A stretch of DNA of 64,000 nt from Polaromonas sp047303325 (GCF_047303325.1 NZ_JBKBEX010000003.1:1-64000), one strand, 5' to 3'. Positions 51,689 to 61,501 are shown, counted from the first letter of the stretch. Numbers and translations are program-made. The notes: a model not told the origin generated them from the sequence alone.

Positions 51689-53938
51689 ATGAGACTCCTC
51701 TCCCGGCACTGGCCTCGCATCGCTGTCACGCTGATCCCGCTTGTGTTTGCCCTGCTGCATGCCAGCGGTGTCATGCGCCTGGGGGTGTTGCAGCGGCTGG
51801 ATGACATCATCTACGACGCGCGGCTGCGGGCAACGATGCCGCGCACGCTCGATGAACGCATCGTCATCGTCGACATCGACGAAAAAAGCCTGGCCGAGGT
51901 CGGCCGCTGGCCCTGGGGGCGCAACAAGCTCGCGGAGCTGGTGGAGGAGCTGCAAGACCGCCAGAAGACCGCCTTGCTGGGCTTTGACGTGGTGTTCGCC
52001 GAGGCCGACGATAGTTCGGGTCTGAAACGGCTCAAGCAGCTGGCGCAGGCCGAGCTCAAGGACCAGCCCGGCTTCTCGGAAAAACTCAGTCAGCTGCAGG
52101 CCGGCCTGGACTACGACGCGGTGTTCGCCAAGGCGATCGAAAAGCGGCCCGTTGTGATGGGCTATTACTTCACCAGCGACCGCGATGGGCGCATCAACGG
52201 CGTCCTGCCGGCGCCCGTCATGGGCCGCGATGCGCTGGCCGGCCGTCCCATCAAGTTCACCAGCTGGAACGGCTACGGCGCCAACATCGAGCAGCTGGCC
52301 AAGGCCGCGCCGTTGGGCGGTTTTTTCAATTCCATCACCGAGGGCGACGGCGTGGTGCGTTCCATCCCTCTGCTGGCGGAATACAAGGGGCAGTACTACG
52401 AATCGCTGGCACTGGCCATGTTCCGCATGCTGATGGGCTTGCCGCGGGTCGAGCCCGGTTTTCCGCCGGAAAAATTCCTCACGCGCAACTACCAGGGGCT
52501 GGAAAGCATTCTGCTCAAGCAGGGCAGCAAGAGCCTGGCGATTCCGGTCGACGACCGGGTCGCCACACTGGTGCCGTTCCGGGGCCATGGCGGCGCCAAC
52601 GGCGGCTCCTTCCGTTACATCTCGGCGGCCGACGTGCTGGGCAAGCGCCTGGCGCCCGGCGCGCTCAAGGACAAAATCGTCCTGATCGGCACTACGGCCC
52701 CCGGCCTGCTCGATTTGCGGGTGACGCCGGTCGGGGAGACCTACCCCGGCGTGGAAACCCATGCCAACGTGATCTCGGGTTTCCTGGACGGCAAGGTGTT
52801 CGTCAAGCCCGATTACGCCGTCGGTTTTGAAATCGTCATCCTGCTGCTGTCGGGTCTGACGCTGGCTTTCGCGCTGCCCATGCTCTCGGCTTCCCGCGCG
52901 GTCCTGGTCAGCCTGGCCGTGATCGCCGCCATCGCCGGGCTGAATTTCTGGCTGTATGCGGGTTACGGCCTGGTGCTGCCGCTGGCCAGTGCGCTGGTCA
53001 TGGCGCTGACGGCCTTCGCGCTCAACATGAGCTACGGCTATTTTGTGGAAAGCCGTTCCAAGCGCGAGCTGGCCAATTTGTTCGGCACCTATGTGCCGCC
53101 CGAGCTGGTCGACGAAATGGTGAAAGATCCCGACAGCTACAGCATGAAGGCGACCACCAAGGAGCTGACCGTCATGTTCTGCGATATGCGCGGTTTCACC
53201 AAGATGTCGGAGACCATGGAGCCGACTCAGTTGCAGGCGTTGCTCAACAGCGTCTTTAGCCGCCTGACGGACCTGATACGCGGTAACCGCGGCACCATCG
53301 ACAAATACATGGGCGACTGCGTGATGGCGTTCTGGGGCGCTCCCGTCGACACCCCCGACCACGCCGCGCTGGCCGTGAAAACAGCGCTCGAGATGTCAAA
53401 CGCCGTGCGCAGGATCAACGAAGAACACAGGACCAAGGGTTTACCCGAGATCGGCATCGGCATAGGCCTGAACACCGGCACCATGTGCGTGGGCGATATG
53501 GGATCGGACATCCGCCGCAGCTATACCGTGATCGGCGATGCCGTGAACCTGGGCTCGCGCCTGGAAGGCTTGTCCAAAACCTATGGTGTCGATATCGTGG
53601 TCAGCGAGTCCACCCGCAAGCTGGCAGGGGACTTTGCATGGCAGGAACTGGACAAAGTCCGCGTGAAGGGCAAAGATCAGGCTGTGGCTATTTTTTGGCC
53701 ATTGGCGCCGGCGGACCGGATCGACAAGGACAATGCCGACGAATTGAAGACCTGGGGCCAGGCCCTGAAAGCCTACCGGGCCCAGGATTGGGACCAATGT
53801 GACGTGCAGTTACTAAATTTGCAGCGGGCAAATGGCAAAAAGTTCCTTTACCGGCTGTATGCGGAGCGTGTAGCCTCGATGAGGCTGTTGCCGTTTGACC
53901 CTGAGTGGGATGGCGCAACCAATTTTGAGACCAAATAA
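51689..53938 (+). CDS. CHASE2-domain class III adenylate/guanylate cyclase
   Basis: A 749-residue membrane cyclase. The first helix (about 8-26) precedes an extracytoplasmic CHASE2 domain (to about 375), then three helices (about 380-455) and a catalytic domain (about 485-665). Metal-binding Asp residues are in FCDMRGF and YMGDCVMAF; the base-selecting region has TIDKYMGD and YTVIGDAVNLGSRL, most consistent with ATP as substrate. A roughly 80-residue C-terminal tail is unassigned. It has the same topology as the kinase sensor two genes upstream. Confidence 0.92.
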   Translation: MRLLSRHWPRIAVTLIPLVFALLHASGVMRLGVLQRLDDIIYDARLRATMPRTLDERIVIVDIDEKSLAEVGRWPWGRNKLAELVEELQDRQKTALLGFDVVFAEADDSSGLKRLKQLAQAELKDQPGFSEKLSQLQAGLDYDAVFAKAIEKRPVVMGYYFTSDRDGRINGVLPAPVMGRDALAGRPIKFTSWNGYGANIEQLAKAAPLGGFFNSITEGDGVVRSIPLLAEYKGQYYESLALAMFRMLMGLPRVEPGFPPEKFLTRNYQGLESILLKQGSKSLAIPVDDRVATLVPFRGHGGANGGSFRYISAADVLGKRLAPGALKDKIVLIGTTAPGLLDLRVTPVGETYPGVETHANVISGFLDGKVFVKPDYAVGFEIVILLLSGLTLAFALPMLSASRAVLVSLAVIAAIAGLNFWLYAGYGLVLPLASALVMALTAFALNMSYGYFVESRSKRELANLFGTYVPPELVDEMVKDPDSYSMKATTKELTVMFCDMRGFTKMSETMEPTQLQALLNSVFSRLTDLIRGNRGTIDKYMGDCVMAFWGAPVDTPDHAALAVKTALEMSNAVRRINEEHRTKGLPEIGIGIGLNTGTMCVGDMGSDIRRSYTVIGDAVNLGSRLEGLSKTYGVDIVVSESTRKLAGDFAWQELDKVRVKGKDQAVAIFWPLAPADRIDKDNADELKTWGQALKAYRAQDWDQCDVQLLNLQRANGKKFLYRLYAERVASMRLLPFDPEWDGATNFETK

Positions 53939-53973
53939 CACAAAGACCAACTCAGGGCCAACCGGAAAACCAC

Positions 53974-54765
53974 ATGAAAGTACGTGTACTAGGCTGCTCG
54001 GGAGCCATCGCCAAGGACTGCCGGACCACGTCTTTTCTGCTGGACCATGATTTGCTGGTCGATGCGGGTACGGGGGTGGGCGACCTCACGCTCGACGAAA
54101 TGGCCGGCATAGACCATGTGCTGCTGACGCACTCGCACCTGGACCATGTGGCCGCGCTGCCGCTGATGGTGGACGCCATCGCGGCGCGGCGCACCACGCC
54201 GATACAGATACACGCCCTGCAGGGCACGATCGACGCGTTGAAGGCGCATATCTTCAACAACACCATCTGGCCGGATTTTTCCAGGATCCCCACGCCGCAG
54301 GCGCCGTTCATCAGCTTTCACCCCCTGGATGTGGGGCAGACCCTGCTGCTGGCGGGAAAACACGTGGAAGTGCTGCCTGCGGTGCACACCGTGCCCGCCG
54401 TGGGCTATGCCGTGGCCACCGGCAAGGGCTGCTGGGTGTTTACCGGCGATACCGAGCAGAACCCGGCGCTGTGGGCCCGCATCAACCAGATGAACGTGGC
54501 CATGCTGGTCATCGAAACCGCCTTCAGCAACCGCGAGCGCGACCTTGCCAAGCGCAGCCTGCACCTGTCGCCCCATGCGCTGGCCAATGAGCTCGACTGC
54601 ATAGAGCGCGGCAGAAATTACCCGATTTACATCACCCACACCAAGCCGGCCGAGACCGACCTCATCATGGCCGAGATACAACGTTTCGACCAGACACGAC
54701 CGTTTGGCCCCAATGTGACGCACGACATCCGGTGGTTGCGGGCGGGCCAGGAGTTTGAACTATGA
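53974..54765 (+). CDS. Metallo-beta-lactamase-fold cyclic-nucleotide phosphodiesterase
   Basis: A 263-residue cytoplasmic binuclear metal hydrolase. Zinc ligands: THSHLDHVAAL, VHTVPAVG, FTGDTEQN, ITHTKP. It resembles class II-type 3',5'-cyclic-nucleotide phosphodiesterases of proteobacteria. Placed 35 bases after the cyclase gene, it probably degrades its product. Its stop overlaps the ATPase start (ATGA), coupling the two. Confidence 0.85.
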   Translation: MKVRVLGCSGAIAKDCRTTSFLLDHDLLVDAGTGVGDLTLDEMAGIDHVLLTHSHLDHVAALPLMVDAIAARRTTPIQIHALQGTIDALKAHIFNNTIWPDFSRIPTPQAPFISFHPLDVGQTLLLAGKHVEVLPAVHTVPAVGYAVATGKGCWVFTGDTEQNPALWARINQMNVAMLVIETAFSNRERDLAKRSLHLSPHALANELDCIERGRNYPIYITHTKPAETDLIMAEIQRFDQTRPFGPNVTHDIRWLRAGQEFEL

Positions 54766-57167
54766 GCGCCGTATTGCAACGAGATCCCCAGGACGAGTTT
54801 TTCGACTCGCAGATGCTGCCGCCGCAGGAGCGCGGCGTCACTTTTGAGGCGCTGTACTTCCGGCAACTGCAACTGGTCACCAACCGCATCCATGAGACCG
54901 AAAACATCGACCAGATCATGCTGGAGGCGAGTCAGGACATCTGCAAGCTCTTCAACGCCGACCGGCTGACCTTGTACGCGGTCAATGAGGACCGCAGCTC
55001 CATCGTGTCCAAGGTCAAGACGGGGCTCAACACCAGCCGCGACCTGAAGCTCCCTGTCAGCGCGCAAAGCATTGCAGGCTATGTGGCCATGTCCCGGCAG
55101 ATGGTCAATATTGCCGATGTCTACGACGACGAAGCCCTCAAGAAAATCCACCCGGCCCTGAGCTTCCTGCAGGAGGTCGACAAGCGCTCGGGCTACAGGA
55201 CCAAGCAGATGCTGGTGGCGCCCGTCATGGACGGCGACACGCTGTACGGTGTGCTTCAGGTCATCAACAACCGCAGCGACCAGCCCTTCGGCAAGCTCGA
55301 GGAGGACGGCGCGCGCCAGCTCTGCAAAACGCTGGGCATCGCGATACGCCAGCGCATGCAGAGGGCGGAGGACGGCCAGCGCCGCAAGGCGACCAAATAC
55401 GACGGGCTGGTTACCGAAGGCGTGCTGTCGCAGGACGAGCTGCAGCAATGCATCCAGCAGGCGCGCGAAGAAGGCAAGTCGGTCGAGCACATGCTGATGG
55501 CCAACTACCATCTGCGTCCCGCCCAGATAGGCCAGTCCCTGGCGAAATTTTTCGGTGTGGGCTACGAGCCCTACAACCCCGGCCGCATACGCTCCGAAAT
55601 GCTGCACGGCCCGCTCAAGCGCGATTTCATCGGGCAGCAAGGCTGGATACCGCTGGAGGAAACCACCGAAGGCCTGGTGATCATGTGCATGGACCCGGAA
55701 GCCGTGCGCGGGGCGCGCGTTGTGCCGCAGGTGTTTCCACGCATCACCAAGTTCGCCTACCGCGTCACCACCCAGACCGAGTTTGACGAGACGCTGAACC
55801 AGCTGTTCGGCGCCGGCGCCGACAGCAGTTCCATCGACCAGCTGCTGGCGGACATGGACTCGCCGCTGGAAGGCGAAGCCGCGGACGATTCCTCGCTGGA
55901 ATCCGCGGCGGCCGACAACGAGCTGGTCAAGTTCGTCAACAAAGTCATCATCGACGCCTACAACCAGAAGGTGTCGGACATCCACATCGAGCCCATGCCC
56001 GGCAAGGCCAAGACCGGCATCCGTTTCCGTGTGGATGGCACCCTGCAGCCCTATATCGAAGTGCCGGCGCAGTTCCGCCAGGCCATGGTCACCCGGCTCA
56101 AGATCATGTGCGACCTGGATATCTCCGAAAAGCGCAAGCCGCAGGACGGCAAGATCAAGTTCAAGAAGTACGGCCCGCTGGACATCGAGCTGCGGGTGGC
56201 CACGATTCCCTCTGCCGGCGGCGTGGAAGACGTGGTCATGCGTATCCTGGCCGCAGGCGAGCCGATTCCGCTGGAAAAACTCGGGCTGACGGCGCACAAC
56301 AAGGAGCGGCTGGAGAAAACCGTCTCCAAGCCCTACGGCCTCTTTTATGTCTGCGGCCCCACGGGCTCGGGCAAGACCACCACGCTGCATTCCATCCTGA
56401 AATTCCTCAACACGCCTGACACCAAGATCTGGACGGCCGAGGACCCGGTTGAAATCACCCAGAAGGGCCTGCGCCAGGTGCAGATCAACCGCAAAGCCGG
56501 CATCGACTTCGCGCTGGTCATGCGCGCCTTCCTGCGGGCCGATCCGGACATCATCATGGTCGGCGAGTCGCGCGACAAGGAAACGGTGGCCATGGGCGTC
56601 GAGGCTTCGCTGACGGGCCACATGGTGTTCTCGACCCTGCACACCAACTCGGCGCCGGAATCCATCACGCGCCTGCTGGACATGGGCATGGACCCGTTTA
56701 ATTTCGCCGATGCGCTGCTGGGTATCCTGGCGCAGCGCCTGGCCAAAAAATTATGCGACTGCAAGGAGGCCTACCATCCGAGCTCGCAGGAGATCAAGGA
56801 CTTCATCAAGGAGTACGCCGAAGAGCTGCGCCATACCGAAGCCTGGAAGGCCGACGAGGGCGGCGAGTCGCAAAAGCTCTTTGAAGACTGGATGGAGCGC
56901 TACGGCAAGGACGGCAAGCTCACCTTGTACCGCGCCGTGGGCTGCGACAAATGCGGCAAGACCGGCTACAAGGGCCGCGTCGGCCTGCACGAGCTCATGA
57001 TCGCCGACGACGCCGCAAAAAGGCTGATCCAGGAGCGCGCCCGTGTTGCCGAATTGTTCGCCAGCGCGGTCAGCAGCGGCATGCGCACGCTGAAGATGGA
57101 CGGCATGGAAAAAGTGCTGATGGGCCTGACCGACCTGAAGATGGTCCGCTCCGTCTGTATCAAGTAA
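54762..57167 (+). CDS. GAF-domain GspE/PilB-type secretion ATPase
   Basis: An 801-residue type II secretion/type IV pilus-like ATPase with an N-terminal GAF domain. GAF covers about 45-205 (SIAGYVAMSRQMVNIADVYDD). A T2SSE N-domain follows (about 220-360). The ATPase (about 390-800) has CGPTGSGKTTTL, the Asp-box GESRD where GEIRD is usual, STLHTNSA, and a Cys4-type zinc site (LCDCK ... CDKCGKTGYKGR). No gspD-G, pilin or pilC genes are nearby, so it either powers a distant pilus or secretion machine or has a signalling role. The GAF domain may bind a cyclic nucleotide made by the upstream cyclase. Confidence 0.9.
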   Translation: MSAVLQRDPQDEFFDSQMLPPQERGVTFEALYFRQLQLVTNRIHETENIDQIMLEASQDICKLFNADRLTLYAVNEDRSSIVSKVKTGLNTSRDLKLPVSAQSIAGYVAMSRQMVNIADVYDDEALKKIHPALSFLQEVDKRSGYRTKQMLVAPVMDGDTLYGVLQVINNRSDQPFGKLEEDGARQLCKTLGIAIRQRMQRAEDGQRRKATKYDGLVTEGVLSQDELQQCIQQAREEGKSVEHMLMANYHLRPAQIGQSLAKFFGVGYEPYNPGRIRSEMLHGPLKRDFIGQQGWIPLEETTEGLVIMCMDPEAVRGARVVPQVFPRITKFAYRVTTQTEFDETLNQLFGAGADSSSIDQLLADMDSPLEGEAADDSSLESAAADNELVKFVNKVIIDAYNQKVSDIHIEPMPGKAKTGIRFRVDGTLQPYIEVPAQFRQAMVTRLKIMCDLDISEKRKPQDGKIKFKKYGPLDIELRVATIPSAGGVEDVVMRILAAGEPIPLEKLGLTAHNKERLEKTVSKPYGLFYVCGPTGSGKTTTLHSILKFLNTPDTKIWTAEDPVEITQKGLRQVQINRKAGIDFALVMRAFLRADPDIIMVGESRDKETVAMGVEASLTGHMVFSTLHTNSAPESITRLLDMGMDPFNFADALLGILAQRLAKKLCDCKEAYHPSSQEIKDFIKEYAEELRHTEAWKADEGGESQKLFEDWMERYGKDGKLTLYRAVGCDKCGKTGYKGRVGLHELMIADDAAKRLIQERARVAELFASAVSSGMRTLKMDGMEKVLMGLTDLKMVRSVCIK

Positions 57168-57173
57168 GGCCTT

Positions 57174-57210
57174 GCCGCAAGCTGCGGCTCGCGCAGGCTC
57201 AGGCCTGCGC
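57174..57210. terminator. Convergent hairpins between cassette and glycosyltransferase genes
   Basis: Two stems: GCCGCA-AGC-TGCGGC (57174-57188) and GCGCAGGC-TCAG-GCCTGCGC (57191-57210), the second spanning the stop codon of the minus-strand gene. No long T run is present, so termination strength is uncertain. Confidence 0.45.
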
Positions 57211-59331
57211 TCGGGCTTTTAATGCGGCCTGTTCCTCACACCACCTGCGCCACACATTGCGCAGGGCTTCTTCAAAATGCCGGGCAAAGCGCGGTGCGTC
57301 AAAAATAGGTGACCCCAGCACCCGCTCCCTCATGCCGGCGCGAAGCGATGCCAGGCGCGGCAAGTTGCCGGCATGCAATACCGCCTTCTTGACATAGTCA
57401 TCGGCATCCTCTGCCACCCACTCGGGCAAGCCGGTATTCATCATCAGCCCGACGCCCTGGCGGGCCAGCAAGCTCTTGCCCGCCAAAGTCAGCACCGGCA
57501 CGCCCATCCACAGGGCTTCGGCCGAGGTTGTTCCGCCCGTGTAGGGGAAGGGGTCGAGGGCGATGTCAACCTGCTGGTAGGTCGCAAGATAGGCCGCGCG
57601 AGGCCCTGCGCTCAGCACCAGCAAACGCTCTGCGGCTATGCCGTGAGCGGCAAAGCGCTCGCCTACGGTGCGCTGCCAGTGGACTTGCTGGTCCGGCGGT
57701 GCCACGAGTTGCAGGTTGCTGCCCGGTACGGCGTGGAGTATGCGGGCCCACAGCGCGACCACGGCGTCGTTCATCTTTGACAGAGTGTTAAAGCAGGCAA
57801 AGGTCACGTAGCCGTTATGCAGGGCGGGCAGCGGTGCGACGTCCACATCGTGTGCGGGCGGGGTAAAGCAAAGCCGGGTTTCCGGCAGGCGCAGGATTTC
57901 TTCGGTGAAATGGCTTTCCAGCTCGGGGGGCAAGGTCCAGGGGTCGGCAATCAGGTAATCGATGGCCGCGACGCCGGTGGTGGCGAAATAACCAAGCCAG
58001 CTGATCTGTACCGGAGCCGCTTTCCAGGCAAACACCGGAAGGCGATTTTTGCCGGTATGGCCGGACAGGTCGATCAGGATATCTATCGCGTCATCCCGGA
58101 TACGCTGGGCCATGGCTTCGTCGGGCAGCCCGACCACAGATTGCCAGCGATGAAAGTGGCGCTTGATCCGGGCCGTGACCTCGTCGCTGTCCAGGGAATT
58201 GGTGTAGGCGAAGAGTTCCAGGCGACCGGGCGCTTCAGTAGCCAATGCAGCCAGCACGCTCTCAATGAAGTAACCCACGGGGTGTGAGCGCAAATCGCCC
58301 GAGACAAATCCGATCCGCAGGCACTTGGAGGGATCCGCGAGATTCCCTGGGGCGCCAGCGGGTGGGGCCAGCCGTGCAACCATCGCGCCGAAGCGCAGGG
58401 CTTCCTCCAAGTGCTGCTCGGCGGAGAGTCTGAACAGCAAGTTCTGAATTAGCAAAACATTGCTGTGCGCGATCGGGAAATCAGGCTTGATGGCCAGCGC
58501 CCGGCGGTAGCTCTCGAGCGCCTCGTCCAGCAGGCCAATGTCCTTGAGCGCGGCCGCCAGGTTGTGGTGCACCCCTGCGTTCTCGGGTTCGAGCTCCAGC
58601 ACCTTTCGGTAGCTGGCCATCGCATCATTGAACAGGCGCAGCCCGATGGAAACATCACCGAGGTTGCAATGCGCATCGACAAAGTCGGGCCTGAGTTCGA
58701 CCGCGCGCCGGAAGTTGGTGGCGGCGTCTTGCATACGGCCCAGATGGCGCAAGAGCAGGCCCAGGTTGTAGAGTATCTCCACATTGTCGGGATCGAGTTC
58801 CAGCATGCGGCGGTAGACGGTCGCGAGCTCGTTGGAGCGTCCGAGCCGTCCCAGCAGCTTGACCAGTTTTTCGTGGCTTTCGGCATAGTCCAGCCTGATC
58901 TCCAGGGCGCGGCGATAACTTGCCAGCGCCGCTTCTTCCTGCCCGAGTTCTTCCAGCGCTGTTCCCAGGGCCATCTCCGCCTCGGCGAAATCCGGCTTGA
59001 GCGCGAGCGCCTCGCGGTAAGCGGAAACGGCCGCCTCATGCTGATCCAGCCGCGCGTAAGCGGCTCCCAGGTTGAAATGCGCGCCGGCCGAGTCCGGTTT
59101 GTAGCGCACGGCCTGGGTGAAAGCTTCCAGGGCCTCACGCGCATCGCCGCGATCCAGCAAAATAGTGCCCCGGTTGAAGTGCGCCCGCGCCAGCCCGGGT
59201 ACCAGGTTGACGGCCATGTCGTAACAGCGCAGTGCCTCTTCGGCCTGCCCTTGCTGTTCGAGCGCCATGCCTTGCTCCAGCAATTGCCCGGCGGATGGCC
59301 CGCTGTCCATGGCTGGCTCAAATTTTCCCAT
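57199..59331 (-). CDS. TPR-GT41 protein O-GlcNAc transferase-like (SPINDLY/OGT), third of tandem
   Basis: A 710-residue protein predicted to glycosylate Ser/Thr of proteins. About eight TPR units (34 residues each) span 15-290; a GT41-type catalytic region spans about 320-690, with DLSGHTGKNRLPVF, LGYFATTGVAAIDYLIAD, TFACFNTLSKMND and DIALDPFPYTGGTTSAEALWMGVPVLTLAG. The ATG at 59331 has AGAGGT upstream and overlaps the stop of the preceding paralogue by 14 bases; longer in-frame starts would lie inside that gene. Donor sugar and protein targets are unknown; flagellin, pilin or other surface proteins are typical for bacterial homologues. Confidence 0.9.
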   Translation of the reverse strand: MGKFEPAMDSGPSAGQLLEQGMALEQQGQAEEALRCYDMAVNLVPGLARAHFNRGTILLDRGDAREALEAFTQAVRYKPDSAGAHFNLGAAYARLDQHEAAVSAYREALALKPDFAEAEMALGTALEELGQEEAALASYRRALEIRLDYAESHEKLVKLLGRLGRSNELATVYRRMLELDPDNVEILYNLGLLLRHLGRMQDAATNFRRAVELRPDFVDAHCNLGDVSIGLRLFNDAMASYRKVLELEPENAGVHHNLAAALKDIGLLDEALESYRRALAIKPDFPIAHSNVLLIQNLLFRLSAEQHLEEALRFGAMVARLAPPAGAPGNLADPSKCLRIGFVSGDLRSHPVGYFIESVLAALATEAPGRLELFAYTNSLDSDEVTARIKRHFHRWQSVVGLPDEAMAQRIRDDAIDILIDLSGHTGKNRLPVFAWKAAPVQISWLGYFATTGVAAIDYLIADPWTLPPELESHFTEEILRLPETRLCFTPPAHDVDVAPLPALHNGYVTFACFNTLSKMNDAVVALWARILHAVPGSNLQLVAPPDQQVHWQRTVGERFAAHGIAAERLLVLSAGPRAAYLATYQQVDIALDPFPYTGGTTSAEALWMGVPVLTLAGKSLLARQGVGLMMNTGLPEWVAEDADDYVKKAVLHAGNLPRLASLRAGMRERVLGSPIFDAPRFARHFEEALRNVWRRWCEEQAALKARAQA

Positions 59332-61501
59332 TTCGTACCTCTTCAATGTGCGGCGGAGCCGAAGACGGTGACGTATTCTGCTCGCACCACTTGCGCCATA
59401 CATCGCGCAGGGCGGCCTCGAAGTGCCTGGCAAAGCGCGGCGCGTCGAAGATCGGCGAGGCGAGAACCTGTGACCGCAAACCCGAGCGCAATGCGGACAG
59501 TTTCTGCAAATCGCCGGCGTGCGCAACCGCCCGCCTCACATAGTCATCCGTATCGTCGGCAATCCACTCGGGCAATCCGGCATTCATCAGCAATCCGACA
59601 CCCTGGCGCGACACAAGGGTGTTGCCCGCCAATGTCAGCACCGGCACCCCCATCCACAGCGCTTCGGCCGTGGTGGTGCCTCCCGTGAAGGGAAACGGGT
59701 CAAGGGCGATGTCCACGCGATGGTATGTTTGCAGGTAACTGGCACGTGGCACGGGCCCTTGGATCAGAAGCCGTGCCGCCTCAATGCCGTGCGCCGTGAA
59801 GCGCTCCAGAGTCGTTTGCCGGTTTGAGGCCTCGTTGAGTTGGGAGGCCATGAGGTGCAGGCGGCTCCCGGGCACCGCGTGCAATATTCTTGCCCACAAG
59901 GCAACGACGGCATCGTTTATTTTGGGCAGGGCATTGAAGCAGGCAAAAGTCACGTAGCCGTTGGCCAGTGCGGGTGGCGCGGCGGTGCCCAGATCAAGCG
60001 TGGGGGCGGTGAAGCAAAGACGCGTTTGCGGCAGGCGCAGGATTTTTTCGGTGAACTGGCCCTCCAATGCGGAAGGCAAGGTCCATGGATCGGCAATGAA
60101 GTAGTCGATGGCTGCAAGGCCCGTGGTGGCAAAGTAGCCCAGCCAGCTGATTTGCACGGGGGCCGGCCTGCGTGCAAAGGCAGGCAGGCGGTTTCCACCG
60201 GTATGGCCGGAAAGGTCGATCAGGATGTCTATGCGGTCATCGCGTATGTGCTGGGCCAGCGAGGCGTCGGATTGGTCGTGCACCGGTTGCCAGCCCTGCA
60301 GATGGGATCTGATTCTCGCCGTCACCTCATCCGATTGCGATGAGTTGGAGTAGGCGAAGAGTTCCAGCCGCCCCGATGCCCCGGCCGCCAAGGCGGCCAA
60401 GACGCTCTCAACGAAGTAACCGACGGGATGGGCGCTCAAGTCCGCCGAGACAAATCCCACTCGCAGGCACTTATCGGGTATCGGGCTGTTGTTCAGAGGC
60501 TCGAGGGGCGGTGCCAGGCGGGTGGCTGTTTCGCCAAACCGGCGTGCTTCTTCGAGTAGTTCTTCTGCGGGCTGTTCGGCCAGGTAGTTCTGGACCATCA
60601 AGAGGTTGCTGTGGGCAACCATCAGATCCGGCTTGAGGGTCATGGCCTTGCGATAACTTGCCAGGGCCTTGCCCAGGTCGCCGAGGTCCTTGAATGCGCT
60701 TCCCAGATTGTTATACGCATCACCGCTATTCGGGTCGAGCTCCAGCACCCGGCGATAGCTTGCCGCCGCGTCGCCGAACTGGTGCAGGTCCATCAGCACA
60801 TTGCCGAGATTGCCATGTGCGGCCAAAAAGTCCGGCTTTAATTTCACCGCAAGCCGGTATTGATTGACCGCTTCATGAAGCTCGCCTTTGATGTTCAGGA
60901 TGAGCCCCAGGCTGTTGAGGGCATTGACATTGTGGGGGTCCCGGGCAAGGATCTGGCGAAAGTGGACTGCGGCTTCGTCGAATTGGTCGAGCCGTACCAG
61001 GAGATAAGCCAACTTGTCCTGCGCCGCTGCGTACCCAGGGTCGATCTCCAGCGCACGCCGATACCTTTTCATGGCTTCCTCGTCATCCCCTTGCTCCTCC
61101 AGCGCGGCACCCAGGGCCATCTCCGCCTCCGCGAAATCCGGTTTGAGCATGAGCGCCTGGCGGTAGGCTGATATGGCCGCCTCATGGCGCTCCAGCCTGA
61201 CATACGCGGCCCCCAAGTTGAAGTGGGCGCCGGCCGAGTCCGGCTTGTACTGAGCGGCTTTGGTGAAAGCTGCCAGGGCCTCCTGCGCGTCGCCGCGATC
61301 CAGCAAAATGGTGCCCCGGCTAAAGTGCGCCCGCGCGAGTTCAGGCACAAGGACTATGGCCGATTCATAGCATCTCAGGGCTTCTTCCAGTTGCCCTTGC
61401 TGCTCCAGCGCCATGCCTTGCTCCAGCCATTGCTGGGCCGATGGTCCGGGGGCGCCTGCGGCGGGTTCCCCGGCCTTGGCCACGGGCTCAAGCGCGCTCA
61501 T
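59318..61501 (-). CDS. TPR-GT41 protein O-GlcNAc transferase-like, second of tandem
   Basis: A 727-residue paralogue of its neighbours. About eight TPR units (about 25-300) and a GT41 catalytic region (about 330-705) with DLSGHTGGNRLPAF, LGYFATTGLAAIDYFIAD, TFACFNALPKIND and DIALDPFPFTGGTTTAEALWMG. GGGAGG lies just upstream of the ATG at 61501, which overlaps the preceding stop (ATGA). The N-terminal TPRs are nearly the same in all three paralogues while units 5-8 vary, so binding partners may differ. Confidence 0.9.
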   Translation of the reverse strand: MSALEPVAKAGEPAAGAPGPSAQQWLEQGMALEQQGQLEEALRCYESAIVLVPELARAHFSRGTILLDRGDAQEALAAFTKAAQYKPDSAGAHFNLGAAYVRLERHEAAISAYRQALMLKPDFAEAEMALGAALEEQGDDEEAMKRYRRALEIDPGYAAAQDKLAYLLVRLDQFDEAAVHFRQILARDPHNVNALNSLGLILNIKGELHEAVNQYRLAVKLKPDFLAAHGNLGNVLMDLHQFGDAAASYRRVLELDPNSGDAYNNLGSAFKDLGDLGKALASYRKAMTLKPDLMVAHSNLLMVQNYLAEQPAEELLEEARRFGETATRLAPPLEPLNNSPIPDKCLRVGFVSADLSAHPVGYFVESVLAALAAGASGRLELFAYSNSSQSDEVTARIRSHLQGWQPVHDQSDASLAQHIRDDRIDILIDLSGHTGGNRLPAFARRPAPVQISWLGYFATTGLAAIDYFIADPWTLPSALEGQFTEKILRLPQTRLCFTAPTLDLGTAAPPALANGYVTFACFNALPKINDAVVALWARILHAVPGSRLHLMASQLNEASNRQTTLERFTAHGIEAARLLIQGPVPRASYLQTYHRVDIALDPFPFTGGTTTAEALWMGVPVLTLAGNTLVSRQGVGLLMNAGLPEWIADDTDDYVRRAVAHAGDLQKLSALRSGLRSQVLASPIFDAPRFARHFEAALRDVWRKWCEQNTSPSSAPPHIEEVRNGKI

